Assembly: GCA_004322015.1 (NCBI GenBank)
Contig: SCQT01000216.1
Location: 1 to 55,642 of the forward strand
DNA from: Chitinophagaceae bacterium
Lineage (GTDB): Bacteria > Bacteroidota > Bacteroidia > Chitinophagales > Chitinophagaceae
Reading direction: 5' to 3'
Length of the DNA: 55,642 bases
The notes under the pieces are model-generated. The model saw only the letters and a list, made by a program, of their open reading frames with translations. It was not told where the DNA came from and searched no databases. Each line of letters starts with the position of its first letter. Position 1 is the first letter of the stretch. Shown in pieces: positions 1 through 8,005 of the stretch. A program made the translations under genes and the position numbers.

Positions 1-152
1 AATTGTAGTTAGTAGTCAGAGTTTAAATAAATTGACTATAAGACGATCTCTAAACATTTATTGGATTCATTCAATCGAAGAAGAAAGTAAAATAAGGTAT
101 AGTTAATGTACATGAGCTAACAAATATAAATACAGAAATTAATAAATAAAAT

Positions 153-995
153 ATGGCATATTTAGGCATAGATCTGGGCGGGACAAATGTCCGTGGGGCT
201 GTCGTAAAAGATAATGTATTGGCTGAAGTTAAATCTATTCCTGTTTCCTCTACGGGGACAGAAATAGAAGTCTTGAACGAAATATTTCGACTGACTGATC
301 AATTAATGAATAAGGACGTTAAAGGTATTGGTATCGGGGTACCTAGTGTAGTAGATGTTGAAAACGGAATTATTTATGATGTACAAAACATTCCTTCCTG
401 GAGAGAAGTAGCTTTGAAAAAGTATATGGAGGAACGCTATCATGTACCCGTACTCATTAATAATGATGCGAATTGTTTTGCCTTGGGTGAGAAACATTTT
501 GGACAAGGGAAGGATTATCATTCCTTTATTGGGTTAACAATAGGAACAGGGCTGGGTGCGGGTATTATTATCCATAATAAATTATATGCCGGCCCCAATT
601 GTGGAGCCGGGGAATTCGGAATGGTGAATTATTTGGATAAATATTTTGAAGACTACGCCAGCGGACAGTTTTTTAAAAATATCTATCATACGGACGGAAG
701 TAGGATTTTTCAAAAAGCCTTAACAGGTGAAGGAGAAGCATTGAGGATTTTCGAGGAATTTGGCGTGCATTTAGGTAATGCTATCAAAATGATTCTTTAC
801 ACTTATGATCCTGAAATCATTATTCTGGGTGGCTCCATTAAAGACGCCTATCCTTTTTTTAACGAATCCATGTGGGAAGAGATGAGAAATTTTGGTTATC
901 CGAAATCTATAGAAAAATTTCGGATAGAAGTTTCAGAATTAGAGAACAGCGGGATTTTCGGAGCTTCCGGATTGTGCATTGACCAAATGGAATAA
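153..995 (+). CDS. ROK family sugar kinase
   Basis: This is a 280-residue ROK-family protein that probably phosphorylates a hexose or N-acetylhexosamine with ATP in the cytoplasm. The N-terminal phosphate loop DLGGTNVRG lies at residues 7-15, the NNDAN motif with the likely catalytic Asp at 103-107, and the GTGLGAGI nucleotide-binding stretch at 131-138. The conserved Glu of the GAGEFG stretch is at 154. The usual zinc motif (CxCGxxGCxE) that should follow is absent; a short loop YLDKYFEDYASG takes its place. ROK proteins without a DNA-binding N-terminus are kinases rather than repressors. Substrate cannot be fixed from sequence: glucose, fructose, GlcNAc and ManNAc are all possible. A ManNAc kinase would suit the sialic-acid genes 42 kb away, but that link is speculative. 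No partner gene adjoins it. Confidence 0.85.
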   Translation: MAYLGIDLGGTNVRGAVVKDNVLAEVKSIPVSSTGTEIEVLNEIFRLTDQLMNKDVKGIGIGVPSVVDVENGIIYDVQNIPSWREVALKKYMEERYHVPVLINNDANCFALGEKHFGQGKDYHSFIGLTIGTGLGAGIIIHNKLYAGPNCGAGEFGMVNYLDKYFEDYASGQFFKNIYHTDGSRIFQKALTGEGEALRIFEEFGVHLGNAIKMILYTYDPEIIILGGSIKDAYPFFNESMWEEMRNFGYPKSIEKFRIEVSELENSGIFGASGLCIDQME

Positions 996-1393
996 CCCAT
1001 CAGTTGGTAATTTTCATCAATCGTTTTTCAATGCTTTAATGTTTATCCATGATTAAGGCGCGAACTGACAATTGTTATCCGTATTAACTACATGGCTTCG
1101 CCACGGCGTAATTCATGTCGGGCAATTCCACTTGGTTTTGCCCCTTGCGTCAGAAATCCCTCTTTACCTGATTCCCTGCAGCTCAGCATAATCCCACCCT
1201 TTCATTAATATCCACGAGATTGGTCCCTCTTTTCGAAAATCATGAATCAGAGAAGTGTCCTGAAAGGACACTATCCAACACCGGAAGCATAAAAGAATTC
1301 AAAGGTTCAATTTTATTCACAGGTTTTCTGGCCATCAATAATTTTCAATTCTCCAATAGCTCCTGTTTACCTATTCTTAACTCTATTCTAATT
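996..1393. other. gene-poor spacer
   Basis: No convincing gene is seen in these 398 bases. A perfect hairpin with 7-bp arms (GTGTCCT, loop GAA, AGGACAC) lies at 1255-1271. On the minus strand there are only short broken frames. The stretch follows the remnant permease on its minus strand, so it may hold further decayed sequence of that locus, but I recognise none of it. Confidence 0.5.
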
Positions 1394-1714
1394 CTATGTT
1401 CCTGCAAATGTGATCAATGCTGATCCGGCTATAAAAAATAAAAACATAGCAGTAATTAACATATTTGTTCCATTGAGAGAATCCTTAAACTCTTTCCATA
1501 CGAATACCCCCCAGAGTGCAGCTGCCAGCGTGGTACCCTGACCCAATCCATACGATATAGCCTGTCCGGCTTTTCCTGTTGCAATGAGATTAAAAGAATT
1601 TGCCTAATCCCAGCTTTTACTTGCCGGCTTTTGAGTATTGGCCCATAATCCCCAACACAACATGGTGATGATGCAGAAAAGAATTGCGATTGCATAGCTT
1701 TGAACTATAAACAT
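1394..1714 (-). pseudogene. remnant of GRP/RhaT-type sugar permease (internal deletion)
   Basis: Reading leftward, an ATG at 1714 opens 36 codons ending in a stop at 1606-1604; these include LCWGLWANTQK, the first membrane helix and signature of GRP (glucose/ribose porter) transporters. In the same frame, after the stop, 69 sense codons follow to the stop at 1394. They carry SYGLGQGTTLAAALWGVFVWKEF and a final hydrophobic helix, which match the end of the same family. Family members are about 330 residues, so roughly 200 central residues are missing and an in-frame stop sits at the join. The gene cannot make a working transporter. It lies just downstream of the nucleoside hydrolase, a frequent partner in Bacteroidota, which suggests a lost ribose or nucleoside uptake route. 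Confidence 0.75.
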
Positions 1715-1821
1715 AGTAACTATTTTTATTTATGGATGTCTGATTTTTTGATGTCTGATTTCGTTTCGATTTTATTACTTCGTATTGCCTGTCATTTCAG
1801 ACGTCGGGTACCGGGTCTCAG

Positions 1822-1931
1822 AGTACCGATTACTGATTTAATGATCACCCCGTCTACTGCTTCTGCCTACTGCTACTGCCACTGACAAGATATACCGATT
1901 ACCACTTACCGCTCACTGATTTAATGATTAC
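1822..1931. repeat. imperfect direct repeats
   Basis: The motif ACCGATTAC followed by CTGATTTAATGAT(C/T)AC occurs near 1824-1846 and again, more spread out, at 1893-1931, with a run of ctgctactgcc-like triplets between. The second copy overlaps the 3' end of the nucleoside hydrolase gene. It resembles the low-complexity spacers at 4069-4133 and 30545-30586. Confidence 0.5.
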
Positions 1932-2965
1932 CTGCCTGCTGCTCCTGCTCCCGAAGTTTCGGGACTGCCAACAGATCCTGGTGTTTCCATCATCAACTGA
2001 TTAATAACCTCCGCCACTTTCTCCGGCGATCCTTTTTGTACCAGGTAATATTGCCCTTTACCGTTATCATTCCAACTATTACTCCCATCCTCATTCACTA
2101 TCACCCTACCGGGATGTAAAGTAAAAAAAGGTTTATACCCCCTCACCGCTACTAAGGTCGTAGCTTCATCCCAACTCATCCTGCCGGCAGAATCCATGGG
2201 ATTCAAGGGGATGTTGATCCGGAATACATCTTTAGCAGGGTCACGATGAATGGAATCATTATGTATTAAAGGTAATCCTGTTTTAATATGCTCGCCGATT
2301 TCAAAACCGCTAAAGATGACAGGAGTGGGCCAGTTCTCAAAAACTTCTTTGGATGCTTTGGGATCATGATCCATATTAAATTCTTTTCCTGACGGAAATG
2401 CTCCCGCCATACTTACTAATAGTTTAACCTTCTTCTTAACCAGCTCTATGCCGGTAAGAGGAGAATAGCTATCTCCTTTCGATAGGAGAAGATTACCCAT
2501 GTTAGTGAGAAAGCCTACTGTTACAATGGTGACACTATGGTCTGGTTGGGCCGCAAGCACCATCCGATAAACTTCTACTGCATCCGGCGCCTGATCATTA
2601 GAATCTATCTGATGCGGATATTTTGCCAGTATGGTGTCTGACCAATGCTGAGGATCGCTCATATCCACGGCCCATCCTTTGGGAACGCCAATCGGAATAT
2701 CCGGCTCCCCCCAATAAGTATTGAATACATCCAGAACTGCCGCTATACCTTCATATTTATTGCTGGCTAATGTTGCCAGAACCTTTGCTTCGCCTTTCTG
2801 TTGCATTGCATGAAGAATGGTAATAGCCCCTACATCATCATAATCAGGACCAATGTCCGAATCGAAGATGATGGGGACAGGTTTATTAACATGATTTGAT
2901 TTTAATAAACAGCTTCCCAAGGCCGTAAACAACAGGATCGAAAAGAATAATTTGGCACTCTTCAT
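1928..2965 (-). CDS. inosine/uridine-type nucleoside hydrolase, lipoprotein
   Basis: This 345-residue protein belongs to the inosine-uridine nucleoside hydrolase family, which cleaves the N-glycosidic bond of ribonucleosides using calcium. The N-terminus is a lipoprotein signal with lipobox LGSC (Cys19), so it should sit in the periplasm or on the outer membrane. The metal-binding start of the fold is DSDIGPDYDDVGAI at 35-48, the variant with two extra residues. A second family stretch, TIVTVGFLTNMGNLL, lies near 145-160. The last 15 or so residues (Ser, Gly and Ala rich) are encoded by repeat DNA that includes the hairpin CCCGAA-GT-TTCGGG at 1950-1963, so the true family C-terminus probably ends near METP. 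It faces the decayed sugar permease, its likely former partner in nucleoside or ribose scavenging. Confidence 0.85.
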   Translation of the reverse strand: MKSAKLFFSILLFTALGSCLLKSNHVNKPVPIIFDSDIGPDYDDVGAITILHAMQQKGEAKVLATLASNKYEGIAAVLDVFNTYWGEPDIPIGVPKGWAVDMSDPQHWSDTILAKYPHQIDSNDQAPDAVEVYRMVLAAQPDHSVTIVTVGFLTNMGNLLLSKGDSYSPLTGIELVKKKVKLLVSMAGAFPSGKEFNMDHDPKASKEVFENWPTPVIFSGFEIGEHIKTGLPLIHNDSIHRDPAKDVFRINIPLNPMDSAGRMSWDEATTLVAVRGYKPFFTLHPGRVIVNEDGSNSWNDNGKGQYYLVQKGSPEKVAEVINQLMMETPGSVGSPETSGAGAAGR

Positions 2966-3532
2966 AAAATTTATTTTAAATAATCATAACTTTTCATAAG
3001 TAAAATCTTGTTTTATTTTGTATAAATCATGGCAACACTTGATAATTGTCTTGTTATCTGCTGCCCATTCGTCCAAATCGGCGCTATATCCTTTTACACA
3101 TAGTAATTTTATAGTTGCGTCCAATCACTAGTTCTTCTTTAATTTGCTTATAATCAAATACAGGATCTTTTATTGCTCAGAATATGGATAAGTCACGACG
3201 TAACATCCAATTTGGATAGAGATATTATCCTATTACTTATTTCCCTTCCCGATGAAATAATTTCTTTTCCTTTATATTGAAATGGCAGCCCATGCATTGC
3301 TGTTTATTACTCAATGTCAAGAATATAAACATAATGCCACATCCTTGCTAAAATAAAACAAATAGGTAGAAAAAAACATAAATGGACATTGTCCTTCGAA
3401 GCCTGCCATCTCAAACATTTGGAGAAGATACCTTCTGGTATAAGAAAGTCTGCCTTCGTTTTGAGGGAGCAGCGGCTTTGGCATTAGGATACAAAACTAC
3501 GGCGGGCGAACCTGCCTGACTACAGTCAGGTG
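2966..3532. other. intergenic stretch with short broken coding-like frames
   Basis: No intact gene is seen in these 567 bases. On the minus strand a frame without stops runs from 3124 to 2984 and reads like protein (it contains SADLDEWAADNKTIIKCCHD) but lacks a clear start, and a second short frame upstream contains KEELVIGRN. Either may be a relic of a regulator gene for the nucleoside locus; I do not recognise a family with confidence. Confidence 0.35.
3515..3530. terminator. hairpin just after tRNA-Ser
   Basis: A perfect inverted repeat (CCTGACT, two bases, AGTCAGG) begins three bases beyond the tRNA 3' end on the minus strand. It may end or trim the tRNA transcript. No T-run follows on that strand, so a repeat-family hairpin is the alternative. 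Confidence 0.4.
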
Positions 3533-3617
3533 CGGAGAGAGAGGGATTCGAACCCCCGGAGGTGTGACCCTCAACGGTTTTCAAGACCGCCGCATTCGAC
3601 CGCTCTGCCATCTCTCC
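3533..3617 (-). tRNA. tRNA-Ser (anticodon TGA)
   Basis: Read on the minus strand, the sequence starts GGAGAGATGGCAGAGCGG and closes with TCTCTCC plus discriminator G. The two 7-base acceptor arms pair fully. The anticodon loop is CTTGAAA with anticodon TGA, followed by a long variable arm typical of class II tRNAs and a T-arm with GGTTCGAATCC. CCA is not encoded. It would decode UCA and, by wobble, other UCN codons. It diverges from the DUF2905 gene. Confidence 0.95.
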
Positions 3618-3751
3618 GCGCGCAAAGATAGATTTCAGAATTTATTTAAAAAAATGAAAGTGAAAATTTGGACGATCACCCTGCATTTGCCTTACCTGAG
3701 GATATATCGTAAATTTGTCCGGCCGGGATTTATAATATGCTTTTTTCAATG

Positions 3752-3976
3752 ATGATGAAGGAAATCGGGAAGATATTGATGATTGGTGGGGCCGTTTTAT
3801 TAGCCATCGGCTTCCTTGTCTGGATGGGTGGTGATAAATTGAAATGGTTCGGAAATCTTCCTGGAGATATCCGGGTCAAAAGGCAACATTTCAGCTTTTA
3901 TATGCACGTTGTCAGTATGATCATTTTGAGCATATTTCTGAGCTTTATTTTTTGGATCATCCGGAGATTCTTTTAA
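3752..3976 (+). CDS. DUF2905 family small membrane protein
   Basis: About 74 residues with two membrane segments (roughly 8-26 and 49-70), separated by a short loop containing GDKLKWFGNLPGDIRVKR. That loop, with its GNLPGDI motif, is the hallmark of DUF2905, a small conserved inner-membrane family of unknown function. Several ATG codons lie in frame at 3737, 3749, 3752 and 3755; the family usually starts at M(M)KEIGK, so 3752 was chosen. The gene stands alone between the tRNA and the CDF transporter. Confidence 0.85.
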   Translation: MMKEIGKILMIGGAVLLAIGFLVWMGGDKLKWFGNLPGDIRVKRQHFSFYMHVVSMIILSIFLSFIFWIIRRFF

Positions 3977-4068
3977 TGAAAAAACTCTTATGAATTACCC
4001 AAAATAATTCTCCATTCATATCATGCCATAATGTGAATATACCGCTATATAATCATTCGACCCTAAAG

Positions 4069-4133
4069 CCATCAAATCATACAACCATCAAATCATACAA
4101 CCATACAACAATATAACCATACAACCATATAAC
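4069..4133. repeat. short tandem-like repeats
   Basis: Variations of AACCATACAA and ATCAAATCAT follow one another six or seven times directly before the TTG start of the CDF gene. They leave little room for a normal promoter within 70 bases of the start. Slippage or a repeat-spreading process would explain them. Confidence 0.7.
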
Positions 4134-4137
4134 TCCC

Positions 4138-5130
4138 TTGAAATCTAAAGAATTCAGCATTATCAGTTTGTCGCTTATTGTGAGCTTCATTATCACAATA
4201 GCGAAGTTTTATGCTTACATTGATACACATTCCGTAGCAATACTTTCCGATGCTTTAGAATCTATTATCAATGTGATAGCAGGGGCTTTTGCCTGCTATA
4301 GTATTTATCTTGCTTCCAAGCCTAAGGATTTGAATCATCCTTATGGTCATGGCAAAGTGGAGTTTTTCTCGATCGGGTTTGAAGGGGGCATGATCCTGAT
4401 AGCAGGATGTCTGATCTTATATAAAGCGGTGGAGACTTTTATCGTCCCTCACGAATTGCATAAACTGAATCTGGGTATATTTATTGTCGTGATCGCCGGC
4501 ATTATTAATTTTTTGCTTGGTATTTTTTTAATCCGGTCCGGGAGAAAAATCCCTTCCATCACCATAAGCGGCAACGGCCAGCATATTTTAACTGATGCCT
4601 GGTCGAGCCTCGGTTTGATAGCCGCATTAGTATTAATTCATTTTACTGGTTGGCAATGGTTAGATCCGGTAGCTTCTTTACTGTTGGGGACATTAATTAT
4701 TATAAAAGGTTATAAATTGGTCCGTCATTCTGTATCGGGGTTAATGGATGAAACCGACATGAAGATTGTGGACAATATCACTCGAATATTGAATGAGAAT
4801 CGCAGGTCGCCCTGGATTGACATACATAATATGCGGGTACAGCAATACGGACAGAATTATCATGTGGACTGCCATATTACAATGCCTTATTATTTTACAC
4901 TGGACCAGGTGCATAGCGAAATCAAGCAGGTAGAATATATTGTCAACAGGGATTTTGCAAATGGTAAGGTAGAATGTTTTTTCCATACAGATCCCTGTGT
5001 ACCGGATAGTTGTCCTTATTGCTTAATGTCAGATTGCCCGGTGCGGAAATATCCCTTTGAGAAAAAGATTGAATGGACAAGAAAAACGGTATTACCTAAT
5101 CGCCAGCATCTGAAAAGTCATGAAGTCTGA
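4138..5130 (+). CDS. cation diffusion facilitator (CDF) metal transporter
   Basis: A 330-residue CDF-family protein that should export a divalent metal (zinc, iron, manganese or cobalt) by proton antiport across the inner membrane. Six membrane segments fill residues 8-195, followed by a cytoplasmic ferredoxin-like domain with DCHITM and the HxEV-type core. By eye, the transport-site ligands are Asp38 in helix 2 (SDALES) and His149 and Asp153 in helix 5 (HILTDAWSS). The position that is the second Asp of helix 2 in YiiP is Ser42 here, with Glu41 beside it, so specificity may differ from zinc exporters. The C-terminal tail carries four Cys (CVPDSCPYCLMSDC), a possible extra metal site. The start is TTG right after a repeat block; no better start is visible. 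Confidence 0.85.
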   Translation: MKSKEFSIISLSLIVSFIITIAKFYAYIDTHSVAILSDALESIINVIAGAFACYSIYLASKPKDLNHPYGHGKVEFFSIGFEGGMILIAGCLILYKAVETFIVPHELHKLNLGIFIVVIAGIINFLLGIFLIRSGRKIPSITISGNGQHILTDAWSSLGLIAALVLIHFTGWQWLDPVASLLLGTLIIIKGYKLVRHSVSGLMDETDMKIVDNITRILNENRRSPWIDIHNMRVQQYGQNYHVDCHITMPYYFTLDQVHSEIKQVEYIVNRDFANGKVECFFHTDPCVPDSCPYCLMSDCPVRKYPFEKKIEWTRKTVLPNRQHLKSHEV

Positions 5131-5228
5131 ATAAACCCGGAACTCGGAACCCGGAGCCAGAAACCCCAACCTCAAAACTGTCCCCGATTTTCAGTATCAT
5201 CAAACAAATTAATTCGTATCTTCCACCT

Positions 5229-6101
5229 GTGAACAATGAAGATGCTTATAAAAAGGTAAAATTGGTCGAATGCCCGAGAGATGCGATGCAGGGGTGGAAA
5301 GCTTTTATACCTGCAGAGAAGAAAATTGAATATATAAACCAACTTCTAAAAGTAGGTTTTGATACGATAGATTTCGGCAGCTTCGTGTCTCCTCAAGCTA
5401 TTCCTCAAATGGCAGATACGAAGGAAGTACTGAATCATTTGGAGTATACAGGTTCTTATTCAAAATTATTAGTTATCATTGCAAACTTACGTGGTGCGAA
5501 AGAGGCTGTGCAATGCTTACCGGTCACCTATTTGGGATTTCCATTTTCCATATCGGAAACTTTCCAATTAAGAAATACCAATAAAACGATTGCTGAATCG
5601 CTAGTGGTAATAAGGCAAATCCAGCAATTATGTCTTCGATACCAAAAACAATTGGTAATCTATATCTCTATGGGTTTTGGTAATCCATATCATGATCCTT
5701 ATAATAAAGAGGTGGTTATTAATTGGGTAAAACAACTGTCTGATATTGGCATCAGTGTTATTTCTTTGGCGGATACGGTAGGCTTGGCTCAGCCCGGTAC
5801 CATATCGTATCTTTTTTCACAGGTTATACCTGCATTTCCGGAGATAGAATTCGGCGCCCATTTTCATTCGGCCCCTCAAAATTGGGAGGAAAAAATTGTC
5901 GCTGCGTATGATTACGGTTGTCGCCGCTTTGACAGCGCCATTAACGGTATCGGAGGGTGCCCGATGGCGGAAGATAAATTGGTTGGAAATATTGCCACAG
6001 AAAACTTATTGTATTTTTTCAAAAAAAGAGAAATTTCACTTTCTATCAATATGACTGCATTTCAAGAGGCACAGAAACTGGCCTCCGAAATATTTATATA
6101 A
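5229..6101 (+). CDS. hydroxymethylglutaryl-CoA lyase-like aldolase
   Basis: A 290-residue TIM-barrel protein of the HMGL-like family. HMG-CoA lyase splits 3-hydroxy-3-methylglutaryl-CoA into acetyl-CoA and acetoacetate at the end of leucine breakdown. Visible motifs are ECPRDAMQG (14-22, metal-binding Asp18 and catalytic Arg17), the metal-binding pair HFH (211-213), and GGCPMAEDK with Cys244 at the position of the catalytic loop Cys of HMG-CoA lyase. The start is GTG. TATCTTCC just upstream resembles the TAnnTTTG box but differs at two bases. A short spacer separates it from convergent miaE. Homocitrate-synthase-like enzymes share the fold, but the length and the GGCP motif favour HMG-CoA lyase. 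Confidence 0.85.
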   Translation: MNNEDAYKKVKLVECPRDAMQGWKAFIPAEKKIEYINQLLKVGFDTIDFGSFVSPQAIPQMADTKEVLNHLEYTGSYSKLLVIIANLRGAKEAVQCLPVTYLGFPFSISETFQLRNTNKTIAESLVVIRQIQQLCLRYQKQLVIYISMGFGNPYHDPYNKEVVINWVKQLSDIGISVISLADTVGLAQPGTISYLFSQVIPAFPEIEFGAHFHSAPQNWEEKIVAAYDYGCRRFDSAINGIGGCPMAEDKLVGNIATENLLYFFKKREISLSINMTAFQEAQKLASEIFI

Positions 6102-6125
6102 AATGACAGTATATTAAATATAAGA

Positions 6126-6725
6126 TCAATGCATTCTGTCTCCTCTTACTGTTAAGCCTTCCATGACGGATGTTTCAGTTTTTAGCCATTCCTTCCAACG
6201 TTTTTTTACTCTTTCTTTTGGAAGATATTCATTAGCTAAAGAGATAAATAAGGTATAATGCCCTGCTTCACTTTCCATAAACCTGCGATAGAAATTTTGG
6301 AGATAAGGGTCAGTTAACCCTTCGCTCAGCAACCGAAAACGTTCGCAACTGCGGGCTTCAATTAATGCACATATCAGCAATTGATCCAGTAGCCTGTTTT
6401 CCCTGCTGTCGCCTTTGATTTCATGTTTTAACAACTCATTTACATATTCATCCTTTCTTTGATTGCCGAGCTTTAAATTTCGTTTGCTTATTTCCGTTAA
6501 TACCATACGAAAATGTCCCCATTCTTCCGTGACCACCGGCGCTAATTCATGAACTAATTTTTCAAGATCGGGATAGCGCTGTATGAGAGAAATGCAGGAT
6601 GTGGCAGCTTTTTGCTCACACCAGGCATGGTCTGTCAGTATATCTTCGAGAGAGATAGCAGCCAGGTTAACCCATCTGGGATCGGTGGGTAATTCGAGAC
6701 CCAGTATGGAGTCTTTGCCTTTCAT
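6126..6725 (-). CDS. miaE: tRNA-(ms2io6A)-hydroxylase MiaE
   Basis: A 199-residue protein matching MiaE, a non-heme di-iron monooxygenase that hydroxylates the isopentenyl group of 2-methylthio-N6-isopentenyladenosine at position 37 of some tRNAs. It is an all-helical ferritin-like fold. Probable iron ligands are Glu37 (WCEQKAA), the TEEWGHF motif at 66-72, Glu in IEARSCERF, and the ESEAGHY motif near 152-158. Length is usual for the family. The gene is convergent with the HMG-CoA-lyase gene and divergent from the BioF-like gene, separated from it by 64 bases. Confidence 0.93.
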   Translation of the reverse strand: MKGKDSILGLELPTDPRWVNLAAISLEDILTDHAWCEQKAATSCISLIQRYPDLEKLVHELAPVVTEEWGHFRMVLTEISKRNLKLGNQRKDEYVNELLKHEIKGDSRENRLLDQLLICALIEARSCERFRLLSEGLTDPYLQNFYRRFMESEAGHYTLFISLANEYLPKERVKKRWKEWLKTETSVMEGLTVRGDRMH

Positions 6726-6777
6726 GGAATACTATGTTTAAAAATTGTTAAGCCTGCGAAAGTAATAAAAAATGTAA

Positions 6778-6785
6778 TAGTTTTG
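6778..6785 (+). promoter_or_regulatory. candidate -7 promoter box TAGTTTTG
   Basis: An exact match to the Bacteroidota consensus TAnnTTTG ends four bases before the ATG of the BioF-like gene, so the transcript would be nearly leaderless. No clear TTTG at -33 is present. The same arrangement is seen at 10906 and 41870. Confidence 0.4.
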
Positions 6786-6789
6786 TATC

Positions 6790-7902
6790 ATGCAAAATGA
6801 TTCGTTTTTACTCGAAAAACTGGAAGTACGTGAGCAGGATCTTGCCCTGCGTTCTCTGAAAAAACAAAATGACCGGATTGATTTTTGTTCCAATGATTAT
6901 CTAGGTCTCGCAAGAAATAAGGCATTCCAGAAGGAAATCAATCAGGAAGTAGCACGTAACCTGTATGCCCATGGGAGTACCGGATCCAGACTTATTTCAG
7001 GCAATCATCCTTTATTTGAAAAGACAGAGATCAAGATCGCCAGGTTTCATCATGCCGAAGAAGCGCTTATTTTCAATTCAGGCTATGATGCCAATGTGGG
7101 CCTGATCAGCGCTATAGCTGGCAGGGGGGATGCGATCGTATATGATAACCTGATACATGCTTCACTGCGTGATGGTATCCGCCTGTCACTCGCCACGGCA
7201 TACTCTTTCCTGCATAATGACATGAGGAATCTGGAAGAAAAGCTGAAACGTCTGAAACGCAGAAGTTTTGTAGTGGTAGAAAGTGTATATTCCATGGATG
7301 GCGATGAAGCCCCCTTGGAAGAACTTATTTCTCTGTGCAATCGTTACGAAGCCAGCCTCATTGTAGATGAAGCCCATGCTACCGGTGTAATAGGAGAAAA
7401 GGGGGAAGGGCTTGTCCAGCAATTGGGAATAGAAAGGGAATGTTTTGCCCGTATTCATACTTTTGGAAAAGCGTTGGGTGTTCATGGAGCGGTAGTATTA
7501 GGCTCCAAGACCCTGAAACAGTATTTAATTAACTATGCCCGTACGCTGATTTATACCACGGCCTTACCCCCTTCAGATGTGGCGGCAATATCTGTAGCCT
7601 ATGATTATTTCCCGAAGATGAAGGAAGAGAGAAAACATTTGCAACAACTGATTTCTCATTTTCAACGGATCAATCTTCCGTTCGGGAAACTTCCTTCCAA
7701 TACGCCGATTCAAATACTCATCGTGCCCGACAATGAGGAAGTGCTTGCATTAGCCAATACCCTTCAACGAAAAGGATTGGATATTAAAGCCATATTATCA
7801 CCCACAGTACCCAAGGGGAAAGAGCGTCTTCGCATCACTCTTCATTCGTTTAATACTTTTGAGGATATACAGAGGTTGATTGTCTGTCTCCAGAATTATT
7901 AA
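6790..7902 (+). CDS. bioF: 8-amino-7-oxononanoate synthase-like alpha-oxoamine synthase
   Basis: A 370-residue PLP enzyme of the alpha-oxoamine synthase group. BioF condenses pimeloyl-ACP (or CoA) with alanine to give 8-amino-7-oxononanoate in biotin synthesis. The PLP lysine is Lys227 in HTFGKALG; the cofactor-binding Asp is 193 in DEAHATG; other family stretches are CSNDYLGLA (33-41), GSTGSRLISG (62-71) and SVYSMDGD (165-172). Length is slightly short, as for BioF, and there is no N-terminal extension. 2-amino-3-ketobutyrate ligase and serine palmitoyltransferase are relatives; HGSTGSRLISG and size favour BioF. No other biotin genes lie nearby, so the exact role remains an inference. Confidence 0.8.
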   Translation: MQNDSFLLEKLEVREQDLALRSLKKQNDRIDFCSNDYLGLARNKAFQKEINQEVARNLYAHGSTGSRLISGNHPLFEKTEIKIARFHHAEEALIFNSGYDANVGLISAIAGRGDAIVYDNLIHASLRDGIRLSLATAYSFLHNDMRNLEEKLKRLKRRSFVVVESVYSMDGDEAPLEELISLCNRYEASLIVDEAHATGVIGEKGEGLVQQLGIERECFARIHTFGKALGVHGAVVLGSKTLKQYLINYARTLIYTTALPPSDVAAISVAYDYFPKMKEERKHLQQLISHFQRINLPFGKLPSNTPIQILIVPDNEEVLALANTLQRKGLDIKAILSPTVPKGKERLRITLHSFNTFEDIQRLIVCLQNY

Positions 7903-7934
7903 ATTGAACAGCTATCGGGGGTAATAAGACTTAT

Positions 7935-7962
7935 GTTATAAAAGTTTTTTTATTTTTATAAC
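7935..7962. terminator. A/T-rich hairpin between bioF-like and acylase genes
   Basis: GTTATAAAA and TTTTATAAC form perfect 9-bp arms around a T-rich 10-base loop, 32 bases after the BioF-like stop codon. The stem is very A/T-rich, so it is a weak terminator candidate; it also runs up to a possible GTG start at 7964. Confidence 0.4.
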
Positions 7963-8005
7963 TGTGGGTTTTTTTATACTTTTCCCGTCAAATAGACAGC
8001 CAGCC

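Noticed and set aside
1220-1423. 67-residue plus-strand frame
   Set aside because: No family resemblance, low-quality composition, and it overlaps the end of the permease remnant on the other strand.
1456-1695. 79-residue minus-strand frame
   Set aside because: A wrong frame over the permease remnant; the real helices are in the frame 1714 to 1394.
3411-3611. 66-residue minus-strand frame starting MAERSNAAVLKTVEG
   Set aside because: It is the tRNA-Ser gene translated; this peptide is a well-known false protein made from tRNA-Ser.
4069-4133. Possible CRISPR-like array of short repeats
   Set aside because: Units are about 10 bases with no unique spacers and no cas genes nearby; simple repeats explain it.
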